Of a stretch of DNA of 64,000 nt, positions 53,606 through 61,280 are shown one piece after another. The stretch is from Betaproteobacteria bacterium UBA5216 (lineage in GTDB: Bacteria; Pseudomonadota; Gammaproteobacteria; Burkholderiales; SG8-41), in assembly GCA_002412495.1 (NCBI GenBank), contig DHVE01000128.1:26123-90122 (forward strand), written 5' to 3'. The translations under genes were made by a program, and so were the position numbers. Positions within the stretch are counted from its first letter, which is position 1. Each line of letters starts with the position of its first letter. The notes under the pieces are model-generated. The model was not told where the DNA came from. It ran no database searches and saw nothing but the letters and a program-made list of their open reading frames with translations.

Positions 53606-55276
53606 TCAATGTGCGCTCCCACCCGCCGCCGCCACGCGCGACACCGTTGGCGCGGGGTTGCGTTCGATCATGATGTTTACGCACGCGGGCAACTTTGATT
53701 TTACGGCACGCTGCAGCGCCCACGGCACATCAGCGCCGCTGGTGACGCGTTCGCCATGCCCGCCCAGCGCCACCACGGCTTTTTCGTAGCCGGTCTGTGG
53801 CAGCAATTCACAACCCGCAGCGCGATCCTTGCCATAGGTGCGCAACTGAATCTGGTATTCGGCATTCCAGCAGGCATCATTGCCCACCACGGCGACAAAC
53901 GGCAGGGCATGGCGCACCGCCGTATCAAACTCGGCCATGTGAAATCCAAACGTGCCGTCGCCCAGCACGGCCACGACCGTGGCATTCGGGCGCGCAACCC
54001 GCGCGGCCATGGCAAAAGGAATCGCGCTGCCGATGGAACCCGCCGGCCCGTTGATGATGCGCGTGGGCGCGCTGATGCACGCCTGCGCCCACTGGCCGAA
54101 TTCGCCGCCATCGATCACCAGTATCGGGTCATCGGCATCATCGAGAATTTTTTGCACCGCGCGACCGATTTCCAGCGCATGCGCGGTGCCCGGCGAAGTT
54201 GCCGTCTGCGTGCGCCATGCCGCCGGGCGATAGGCCACGGCCTCCAGCACGTCTTGTTTGTAACGGTTTATTTTTGAGTCGTTTTTGCCGTCAGCGGCTG
54301 CGAGGCCTTGCGCCGCCGCCGGAGCATCGGCAACGTAGTGCAATAACACCCGCTCCGCTTTAAGCGTTGCAATCGACTGCCGCAAAACCGCGATGTCGGC
54401 ATCGATGACGATAAATTTGCACTGCGCGTTCACGGCGGGCGGCTGCGCGAAACGCAGGGTGTAATCGGGTTGCTTGCCGATGAGCACAATCAGGTCTGCC
54501 TCGGGCAACACATCACCAAACGCGCCCAGGCAGGGATCGGCGATGCCGCGCGGACTTTCCATGCACACCACGGCAACACCGGTGGCGGCGCCGAGCTGAT
54601 CGCGCAGCACCTGACCACGCGCACCAGACAGTTGCGGCCCGGTCACGATAAGCGGGCAGCGCGCTTGCGCCAGGGCATGCCGCACGGCTTCCACCTGATA
54701 CGGCGAAAGCGTTTGTGGCGGCGCGTGAAAGGCGTCCGCATTCGGCACGCATGCGCTGGCATTGGCCACCGTGTGTTCGAGGACATCAAACGGCAAACTC
54801 AGATGCACCGGACCGGGCCGGCCGCTACGCGCGAGGCGCATCGCGCGCGCGATGTCGTCGCCGAGTGATTCAGCACTGCGTGCCGTGAATGAAGCCTTGG
54901 TAACCGGCGCGGCCATGCCGGCCTGCGCCATTTCCTGAAACGCGCCGCGGCCGAGTTGATTCAGTGGCGCGTGGCCGGACAGCATCACCAGCGGCGACTC
55001 GGAGGCAAGCGCCGTGTAAAGCGCGCCGATACCATTTGCGTGACCCGGGCCGCCGGTCAGCAGCGCGATGCCGGGTTCGCCGGTGAGTCGCCCCCACGCG
55101 TCGGCCATGTGTACGGCGGCGCCTTCGTGGCGCACGTGCGTAATCGACAGGCTCGCATCGATGGCCGCGTCGTACACTGGCATGATCTGATTGCCCGAAA
55201 GCGAGAACAATTGCCGCGCGCCCGCCACCGCCAATGCGCGCGCCAGTATGTCCGCGCCTCTGGATTTCGCGGCCAT
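53606..55276 (-). CDS. ThDP-dependent enzyme (acetolactate-synthase/oxalyl-CoA-decarboxylase-like)
   Basis: 556 aa. The catalytic Glu is in ITHVRHEGAAVHMADAWGR, and the diphosphate-Mg motif is LGDGTFGFHMAEFDTAVRH...VGNDACWN. Domain order is PYR, central, PP. Members decarboxylate or condense 2-keto acids, for example forming acetolactate, decarboxylating oxalyl-CoA or benzoylformate, or cleaving 2-hydroxyacyl-CoA. The lack of an ilvN-like regulatory subunit nearby argues against a biosynthetic acetolactate synthase. It is 14 bp after the UxaA-type large subunit gene in a probable operon. Confidence 0.85.
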   Translation of the reverse strand: MAAKSRGADILARALAVAGARQLFSLSGNQIMPVYDAAIDASLSITHVRHEGAAVHMADAWGRLTGEPGIALLTGGPGHANGIGALYTALASESPLVMLSGHAPLNQLGRGAFQEMAQAGMAAPVTKASFTARSAESLGDDIARAMRLARSGRPGPVHLSLPFDVLEHTVANASACVPNADAFHAPPQTLSPYQVEAVRHALAQARCPLIVTGPQLSGARGQVLRDQLGAATGVAVVCMESPRGIADPCLGAFGDVLPEADLIVLIGKQPDYTLRFAQPPAVNAQCKFIVIDADIAVLRQSIATLKAERVLLHYVADAPAAAQGLAAADGKNDSKINRYKQDVLEAVAYRPAAWRTQTATSPGTAHALEIGRAVQKILDDADDPILVIDGGEFGQWAQACISAPTRIINGPAGSIGSAIPFAMAARVARPNATVVAVLGDGTFGFHMAEFDTAVRHALPFVAVVGNDACWNAEYQIQLRTYGKDRAAGCELLPQTGYEKAVVALGGHGERVTSGADVPWALQRAVKSKLPACVNIMIERNPAPTVSRVAAAGGSAH

Positions 55277-55289
55277 TTCAGCCGGGACG

Positions 55290-56459
55290 CTACGCGCTCT
55301 CGTACAAGCGTGTCATCACGAATTCATTGTGCCCCAGCGCTTCGGCGGCGGTGAGGCGGCCGTTACAGGTGCGCATCATGATGTCCAGCAATTCGTCGCC
55401 GGTTTGATCGAGATTTTTCTCGCGCTGCAAAAGGCCGGAGCAATCGTGATCGACGTGTTCGGACATGGTGCGCACGGTGCGCGGATTGGCGCACAGCTTG
55501 ATCACCGGGATGATCGGGTTACCGATCACGTTGCCTTGACCGGTGGGGAAGAAATGCACCACGTAACCCGAGGCCGCGCACAGCGTCACCATTTCGGCGG
55601 CGGCAGACGAGGAATCCATGAACCACAAACCCGGCTTGGTCGGCGTTTCGGCCTTGTCGAGCACGCCGATGACCTTGCACTTCTTGCCGATTTTCTGGAT
55701 GTTGCCGAGCGCTTTTTCCTCGATGGTGGTCAGGCCGCCGGCGATGTTGCCCTTGGTCGGCTGCGAGTCGGACAAGTCGCTGGTCTTGTGACGCTCGATC
55801 ACTTCCTGGTAGCGATCAAACATTTTCATGAAGGCGGCGCGCACTTCAGGCGTGGCGCAACGATCGGCAACGATGTGTTCGCCGCCAGTGATCTCGGTGG
55901 TTTCGCCGAAGCACATGGTGACGCCCAGCGGCTCCAGCTTGTCGAACGCGTTGCCCACCGTGGGGTTCGCGCCACAGCCGGAGGTGGTGTCGGATTCACC
56001 GCACTTGGTCGAGACCCACAGGTCGCTGATCGGGCATTCGACACGGCGAATTTCCGAGGCCCACTGCACGTATTCCTTCGCGACTTTAGATGCGCGCATG
56101 ATGGTGTCGTGGTCACCGTGCAGTTCGATGCCAAAGCCAGTCACCGGTTTGCCGGTTTTCGCAATTGCCTGAACGATGCGATTGGTCCATTCTTCCTCGA
56201 TGCCGATCACCACCACGGCGGCAACGTTCGGGTTGCAGCCCGCTCCGATCAGCGTGCGGAAGTGCAGTTCCAGGTCGGCGCCGAATTGCAGGCGGCCGTA
56301 CGGGTGGCCCACCACGGTGGTGCCCTTGATGTTGTGCGCGACGGCTTCACACGCGGCATTCGACAGATCGTCGAGCGGCAGGATGATGACATGGTTGCGA
56401 ACGCCGACACGGCCGTTTTCGCGGCGATAGCCCATGAATGTGGTTTTGCTGTTGATCAT
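55290..56459 (-). CDS. UxaA/SuyB-family lyase, large subunit
   Basis: 389 aa. N-terminal GYRRENGRVGVRNHVIILP starts the UxaA C-terminal-type domain. Conserved Cys/acidic segments include TKCGESDTTSGCGANPT and PTGQGNVIG. It corresponds to the large piece of D-altronate or galactarate dehydratase, and to SuyB of the two-piece (R)-sulfolactate sulfo-lyase. The small SAF subunit is encoded 60 bp upstream. GAGG precedes the ATG by about 7 bases. Substrate assignment between these remains open. Confidence 0.85.
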   Translation of the reverse strand: MINSKTTFMGYRRENGRVGVRNHVIILPLDDLSNAACEAVAHNIKGTTVVGHPYGRLQFGADLELHFRTLIGAGCNPNVAAVVVIGIEEEWTNRIVQAIAKTGKPVTGFGIELHGDHDTIMRASKVAKEYVQWASEIRRVECPISDLWVSTKCGESDTTSGCGANPTVGNAFDKLEPLGVTMCFGETTEITGGEHIVADRCATPEVRAAFMKMFDRYQEVIERHKTSDLSDSQPTKGNIAGGLTTIEEKALGNIQKIGKKCKVIGVLDKAETPTKPGLWFMDSSSAAAEMVTLCAASGYVVHFFPTGQGNVIGNPIIPVIKLCANPRTVRTMSEHVDHDCSGLLQREKNLDQTGDELLDIMMRTCNGRLTAAEALGHNEFVMTRLYESA

Positions 56460-56519
56460 TTTTGAACCTCGTTAAGAGTGAAGGGTGGGGCGTGAAGGGT
56501 GATGGGGTAACCCGTCACA

Positions 56520-56801
56520 TCACCAGCGCTTGGTCTTAATGTTGTGCGTATGGGCGTGTTCGCCGACCTTGATGTCCGCGACCGCCTTGCCGATGTCGAA
56601 TCCGTATTTCCAGATGGTGTCGCCGCTCTTGACTGCGGCCGTGGCCACCTTGTGTCCGATGGGAATATCGTTGATCGCCTTGACCGTTACCGTGGAGTCA
56701 TCCTCCATCAGCCAGCCGGTTAATTGCTGCCCGGCCTTGATGCCTTCAACCACGGCGACGCCGACGGTGTCTTTCTTGTCGTGAACCAGAAAATGAATCA
56801 T
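56520..56801 (-). CDS. UxaA/SuyA-family small subunit (SAF domain)
   Basis: 93 aa SAF domain: HFLVHDKKDTVGVAVVEGI...DIPIGHKVA...KYGFDIGKA...VGEHAHTHNIKTKRW, the ending typical of the UxaA N-terminal module. AGGAG lies 5 bases before the ATG. It completes the two-subunit lyase with the gene downstream. Split arrangement is known for SuyAB and some altronate dehydratases. It is the first gene of the minus-strand run 44281-56801. Confidence 0.85.
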   Translation of the reverse strand: MIHFLVHDKKDTVGVAVVEGIKAGQQLTGWLMEDDSTVTVKAINDIPIGHKVATAAVKSGDTIWKYGFDIGKAVADIKVGEHAHTHNIKTKRW

Positions 56802-56880
56802 GTTCGCTCCTGAACTATCGTGAATACGAGGGTAAGAATATGCGGGGGGAAACAGCGGGATATCCGATGATATCGAATTC

Positions 56881-56919
56881 TATCGAAAAAAAAGGCAGCC
56901 TAAGCTGCCTTTTTCGATA
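56881..56919 (-). terminator. Rho-independent terminator of the rplS operon
   Basis: AAAAGGCAGC-loop-GCTGCCTTTT forms a GC-rich stem with A-run and T-run on both sides (56886-56915), inside a longer mirrored TATCGAAAAA...TTTTTCGATA. It lies 60 bp after the rplS stop and separates it from the SAF gene on the same strand, and it could also work in the opposite direction. Confidence 0.85.
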
Positions 56920-56979
56920 TTGCCACGCCAGTAGCCCCGAGATAACCGTTGACCACGGGACTAGGGAGAGGGCCAGGGC

Positions 56980-57390
56980 TTACTTTGCGGCCTCGGCGGG
57001 CGCTTCCGGCAGCATATCCGGCACCACGACTTCCCGTGCAACCAGCTTTTCCTTGATACGCGCGGCCTTGCCGGTGCGCTGGCGCAGGTAATACAGTTTC
57101 GAGCGGCCCACGTCGCCGCGACGCTTGACCTCGATGCTGGCGATCAGCGGCGAGTAGGTCTGGAACGTGCGCTCCACGCCCTCGCCCGAGGAAATCTTGC
57201 GCACGATGAAGTTCGAATTCAGCCCGCGATTGCGCTTGGCAATCACCACGCCTTCGTAGGCCTGCACGCGTTTGCGCTCGCCTTCGACCACTTTCACGTT
57301 GACCACCACCGTGTCGCCCGCTGAAAAGTCGGGGATCTTGCTGCCCAGACGCGCGATTTCTTCGTTTTCGAGTTCTTGAATCAGGTTCAT
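56980..57390 (-). CDS. rplS: 50S ribosomal protein L19
   Basis: 136 aa. NLIQELENEEIARLGSKIPDFSAGDTVVVNVKVVEGERKRVQAYEGVVIAKRNRGLNSNFIVRKIS is the conserved L19 body. It has an Ala/Glu-rich tail after about residue 115 that is longer than in E. coli (115 aa). Its ATG overlaps the trmD stop (ATGA). L19 sits at the 30S-50S interface. It is the last gene of rpsP-rimM-trmD-rplS. Confidence 0.98.
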   Translation of the reverse strand: MNLIQELENEEIARLGSKIPDFSAGDTVVVNVKVVEGERKRVQAYEGVVIAKRNRGLNSNFIVRKISSGEGVERTFQTYSPLIASIEVKRRGDVGRSKLYYLRQRTGKAARIKEKLVAREVVVPDMLPEAPAEAAK

Positions 57391-58172
57391 TTTGCTGCTC
57401 CTTGTGCTTCCACAGAATTTTCAATCATGTATTCATCGAGGAGCTTGCGCTCTTCCGTGCTCACCCCGCGCGCCGCAAGCAAATCCGGCCGCCGTTGCTG
57501 CGTTCTGCCCAGCGACTGCTTCAGGCGCCAACGATTGATGTCCGCATGATTGCCCGACATCAACACCGGCGGCACCGCCATGCCTTCGTACACTTCCGGC
57601 CTCGTATAGTGCGGGCAATCCAGCAACCCGCTCACAAACGAATCCTGCTCCGCTGAATCCGCATCGCCCAGCACGCCGGGCAACTGCCGAATCACCGCAT
57701 CCATCACCACCATCGCCGCCAGCTCACCGCCTGACAGCACGTAATCTCCAATCGAGATTTCTTCCGCGCCATCCGCGAGCTGGCGTTGCATCACCCGCTC
57801 GTCGATACCTTCGTAACGCCCCGCCACCAACACCAGCCCCTGCTCCGCCGCCAGCGACTTCACCACCGCGTGGGTCAACAAGCGTCCTTGCGGCGTCAAA
57901 AAAATCACCCGCGGCTTGCGCACGCTGGCGCTGATCTGCCGCTGCCGTGCCGCGTAAATCGCCCGCTCCAGCGGATCGGCCATCATCACCATGCCGGGGC
58001 CGCCGCCATAAGGCCGGTCGTCCACCGTGCGGTGCGTGTTGGCCGCAAAATCACGCGGATTCCACGGCAAAAACTGGTACGCCCGCCGATCCTTGGCACG
58101 CCCGGTAATGCCCGACTCGGTAATCGCGTCGAACATCTTCGGGAACAACGTCACAACATCCATATGCAGCAT
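57387..58172 (-). CDS. trmD: tRNA (guanine-37-N1)-methyltransferase
   Basis: About 261 aa from an ATG at 58172; alternatives are GTG at 58178 and ATG at 58163, just before DVVTLFPKMF. SPOUT knot motifs: VLVAGRYEGIDERVMQ and ISIGDYVLSGGELAAM. Modifies G37 next to the anticodon to prevent frameshifting. Length is typical. It sits between rimM and rplS. Confidence 0.97.
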   Translation of the reverse strand: MLHMDVVTLFPKMFDAITESGITGRAKDRRAYQFLPWNPRDFAANTHRTVDDRPYGGGPGMVMMADPLERAIYAARQRQISASVRKPRVIFLTPQGRLLTHAVVKSLAAEQGLVLVAGRYEGIDERVMQRQLADGAEEISIGDYVLSGGELAAMVVMDAVIRQLPGVLGDADSAEQDSFVSGLLDCPHYTRPEVYEGMAVPPVLMSGNHADINRWRLKQSLGRTQQRRPDLLAARGVSTEERKLLDEYMIENSVEAQGAAK

Positions 58173-58204
58173 TGGCACTCGCGGCGATTCAAGTTATCCG
58201 CGCC

Positions 58205-58780
58205 CTAGTAATCTTCACCCCACTGCACTTCTATCAAACCTGCTGCAATATCCACACGCTTGACCACATCGGCGATAAACGGGATCAATCGCTCCCGTCC
58301 CTTGGCGTCGTTCTTGTTACCACCATCGCCATCAACCGCACTTTGTTGCACTACCTGTTTCGCCACCGGCTGCACCACCATAACCGCGTTGGCGCCGGTT
58401 TCGAGCATTGCCGTTACAACCCCAAAATCCACGCCTTCGGTATTCTTTACACCGAGCCCCACCAGATCGGCCCAGTAATACTCACCTTGCTCCGCCGGCG
58501 GAAATGCCTCGCGCGGTATCGCGACTTGCTGACCCTTGAACCCGGCCGCCTCGTCACGATCATCAACGCCCACCAGCTTTGCGATCACATCCGCGCCCTG
58601 CACCTGCGACTGCTCAACCTTGTATTCGCGCCAGTTTTCAGCGCTGCCCAGCCACCACGTCGAATAATTTGTCAGTCCGCTGGCGGTCGGGGAAAACGAC
58701 TGCACCCTGATCCATCCCTTGATTCCAAACGGGGCGCTGATGCGCCCCATCTCCACCAATCCCACCGCCAAGTCAGACAA
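58205..58780 (-). CDS. rimM: 16S rRNA processing protein
   Basis: 191 aa from a TTG start one base after the rpsP stop; an ATG at 58750 would cut into the conserved GRISAPFGIKGWIRV segment. The N-terminal beta barrel is followed by a PRC-barrel (EYYWADLVGLGVKN...). There is an unusual 20-25 residue Lys/Asp/Gly/Asn-rich insertion near residue 150 (DGDGGNKNDAKGRERL). It helps 30S head maturation and binds S19. Confidence 0.93.
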   Translation of the reverse strand: MSDLAVGLVEMGRISAPFGIKGWIRVQSFSPTASGLTNYSTWWLGSAENWREYKVEQSQVQGADVIAKLVGVDDRDEAAGFKGQQVAIPREAFPPAEQGEYYWADLVGLGVKNTEGVDFGVVTAMLETGANAVMVVQPVAKQVVQQSAVDGDGGNKNDAKGRERLIPFIADVVKRVDIAAGLIEVQWGEDY

Positions 58781-58781
58781 C

Positions 58782-59060
58782 TCAGGCGGCTTTGGGCTCG
58801 CTAACCGTGCCGGCCGCAGTGGCAGGGAACTGCTTGACCAGCCGCATCACCGTATTGGACGGTTGCGCACCCACTGACTGCCAGTGCGCCAGACGCGCGC
58901 GATCCAGCCGGAATGTTTCGTGGCCTTCGGGCGCCTTGGGATCGTAAAATCCCACACGCTCGATAAAACGGCCGTCACGGGCGCGACGCGCATCCGCCAC
59001 TACAATATTGAAAAAAGGACGCTTTTTGGCGCCGCCTCGCGCTAAACGAATCACTACCAT
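58782..59060 (-). CDS. rpsP: 30S ribosomal protein S16
   Basis: 92 aa from the ATG at 59060, with GAGGA 9 bases upstream. MVVIRLARGGAKKRPFFNIVVADARRARDGRFIERVGFYDP is the S16 core. It is the first gene of the operon. The upstream frame is open but carries no conserved residues. Confidence 0.98.
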   Translation of the reverse strand: MVVIRLARGGAKKRPFFNIVVADARRARDGRFIERVGFYDPKAPEGHETFRLDRARLAHWQSVGAQPSNTVMRLVKQFPATAAGTVSEPKAA

Positions 59061-59193
59061 GGGAATTCCATCCTCAGTTGCCAACCATCCGCGCCAGAAA
59101 ACCGGGAAACGCATGCCGGGAAACGTCATGCGGCATTTGCCGCACAATGCCCATCCGGCGTGTTTACACGCGGGCGAAAATCGAAAGGCCGTG

Positions 59194-59223
59194 ATTTTAC
59201 GACACTTTTTACGCTAAACGCAA
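59194..59223 (-). promoter_or_regulatory. Candidate promoter of the rpsP operon
   Basis: On the minus strand TTGCGT (59223-59218) and TAAAAT (59199-59194) are 18 bp apart, about 130 bp before the rpsP ATG. It is a weak -35 and a good -10. The rest of the 276-bp gap to the divergent nitroreductase shows no other gene. Confidence 0.35.
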
Positions 59224-59336
59224 GGTAAACCCCCGGTAGCGTTGTACATTTGACGGCTCGTTGCAGCTTTGACGAATACAATGCAACTATATGTTTTTAT
59301 TGAGTAGTTTTAACACACTTTCAGCGAATAACGACC

Positions 59337-60188
59337 ATGACCAACCCCAGCCCCACGGATGCCCAGCGCATCGAAAAAGCCACCCAGACCCGCTTTGGCG
59401 AAGCCACCCCCGCGCCTGCGGACGTGGCCGGCGCCGATGAACTGCGGCGCATGGTCGAGCACAGCTCCCATCGCAAGTGGACCGGCCAACCGATTGAGCC
59501 CGCGCTGCTCCGTCTGCTGTTCGCTTGCGCGCTTTCCGCGCCGTCGAAATCCGATTTGCAGCAGGCCGACATCATCCACGTCGCCGACCGCGCCAAAATC
59601 AAAGCCATTGCCGACACCATTCCGGACATGCAGTGGATTAACAACGCGCCGGTGTTCCTGGTGTTTTGCGGCAACAACCGGCGCATCCGCCAGATCGGCG
59701 AATGGCGCGGCAAGCCGTTCGTCAACGAACATCTCGATCATTTCATGAACGCCGCTGTCGACGCCGGCATAGTGCTCGCGACATTTATTCACGCCGCGGA
59801 AGCCGCCGGGCTGGGCACGGTGCCCATCAGCGCCGTGCGCAATCATCCGCGTGTAACCAGCGACATTCTCGGATTGCCCGATGCAGTGTTCCCGGTCGCC
59901 GGACTGTGCGTCGGCTATCCGCTCGAACGCGGCTACGTCACCGCGCGCCTGCCGCTTGATGTGACGGTACACACCGACCGATTCAACGAGGATGGGCTGC
60001 GGGAAAAAATCGATGCTTACGATCAGCGCCGCCACGCGCTGTTTCCGTTGCGCAAGCAGCGCCACGCCCAACTTTATCCCGACGCGCCCTTCAACGGCTG
60101 GTCGGAAGACAAGGCGCGGCACTACTCCGTACCGGAGCGCGCGGATTTCGGCGCGTTTATCCGAGAGAAAAAATTCAGCTTGAAGTAA
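59337..60188 (+). CDS. Nitroreductase-family flavoprotein
   Basis: 283 aa. The N-terminal HSSHRKWTGQPIEPALLRLLFACALSAPSKSDLQ fits the FMN-binding nitroreductase opening (R..R.f....v). The central segment VDAGIVLATFIHAAEAAGLGTVPISAVRN and LPDAVFPVAGLCVGYP are conserved NfsA/FRP-type elements. It reduces nitro compounds or quinones with NAD(P)H. It is slightly long for the family. No ribosome site is visible. It is divergent from the rpsP operon. Confidence 0.88.
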   Translation: MTNPSPTDAQRIEKATQTRFGEATPAPADVAGADELRRMVEHSSHRKWTGQPIEPALLRLLFACALSAPSKSDLQQADIIHVADRAKIKAIADTIPDMQWINNAPVFLVFCGNNRRIRQIGEWRGKPFVNEHLDHFMNAAVDAGIVLATFIHAAEAAGLGTVPISAVRNHPRVTSDILGLPDAVFPVAGLCVGYPLERGYVTARLPLDVTVHTDRFNEDGLREKIDAYDQRRHALFPLRKQRHAQLYPDAPFNGWSEDKARHYSVPERADFGAFIREKKFSLK

Positions 60189-60221
60189 GCCTGTTAAAAA
60201 AAGTTACCGCGGCGCGTGCTG

Positions 60222-61271
60222 TCAGCCCATCGATTTCACGATGAATTCGATGTTCGAGCGATCCGGCTTCATTTCGCCGCGCTCGATGCGGCGGCACAAA
60301 TCGACAATGGCGTCGTTCGCCGGCGTGGCAATTTTTTTCTCGCGGCCCTTGCGCGCGATGTGCCCGTTGAGAAACTCCGTTTCGGTGCGGCGCCCCTTCA
60401 GAAAATCCTGAAACACCACGCCGCGCGCGGTGCGCGAGCCTTTTTTCCCCATGTGCCCAAGAATGGTAAACAACAGCTTGTCGATGATTTTTTCTTCCGG
60501 CCCCATGAACTCCTCCGGGCTCAAGCCAAAAATCGCGTCGAGCTGATAACCGTGCGCCGCGCCCACGCGCATGGTTTCACTGGCAAGCTTGGCGCACAGA
60601 TTGACCACTTCGGGAATCTCCACGGCCTGCCACGATTGCAGTCCCAGCGCGCCGAAGGGCGCGAGAATCATTGAACTGTTAACGAGCTTGGTCCACTTCG
60701 CACCTTCGATGTTATCGGTGATGGTGATCTTGCCGGAATGCTTCATCAGTTTTTCCAGCTCGGTCAGGCGCGGCGTCACGCCGCCATCGAGTTCACCGAG
60801 GCCGAACCAGGTGTGCGCCGGATCGGTGTTGCGCTGCACGTGGCCCGGCGTAAATACTTCCGCCGACAGCTCCAGCACGCAGCCCATGACGCGCGGCTTG
60901 CCAATGATGTCGATAATGTCGGCGTTGTTCATGCCGTTTTGCGCACCGACGATCATGCCGTCATCCTTGAGATACGGCTTGATGAATTCAGTGAGCCAGC
61001 GCGTATCGTGCGATTTCGCAGTGAGCAGCACGATATCGAATTGCCGCTTCAACGACGACAACTCGCACAGGTGATACGCCTCGACCGGCGTGTGCAATTC
61101 CGAATCCGGCATTTTCACGTGCAGGCCGTTGGCCTTCATGGCCTCGACGTGCGCGGGCCATTGATCAACCAGCGAGATGTTGTAGCCCGCCGGCGCGGCG
61201 TGGGTCATGTCCGCGCCAATGCTGCTGCCGATGGCGCCGGTACTCAAGATAGCGACTTGTTTTTGCATCAT
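60222..61271 (-). CDS. Ketopantoate-reductase-like protein with altered Gly motif
   Basis: 349 aa paralogue of the gene at 33242 (shared segments QWPAHVEAM, HLCELSS, ELSAEVFTPGHV, KWTKLVNSS). The first glycine of the NADP-binding GxGxxG is replaced: ILSTGAIGSS instead of VLGCGAIGSS. AAGGAA precedes the ATG. It follows the MmgE/PrpD gene by 9 bp, so the two are cotranscribed. It may act on the product of that dehydratase-like protein. Confidence 0.82.
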   Translation of the reverse strand: MMQKQVAILSTGAIGSSIGADMTHAAPAGYNISLVDQWPAHVEAMKANGLHVKMPDSELHTPVEAYHLCELSSLKRQFDIVLLTAKSHDTRWLTEFIKPYLKDDGMIVGAQNGMNNADIIDIIGKPRVMGCVLELSAEVFTPGHVQRNTDPAHTWFGLGELDGGVTPRLTELEKLMKHSGKITITDNIEGAKWTKLVNSSMILAPFGALGLQSWQAVEIPEVVNLCAKLASETMRVGAAHGYQLDAIFGLSPEEFMGPEEKIIDKLLFTILGHMGKKGSRTARGVVFQDFLKGRRTETEFLNGHIARKGREKKIATPANDAIVDLCRRIERGEMKPDRSNIEFIVKSMG

Positions 61272-61280
61272 ATTTTCCTT

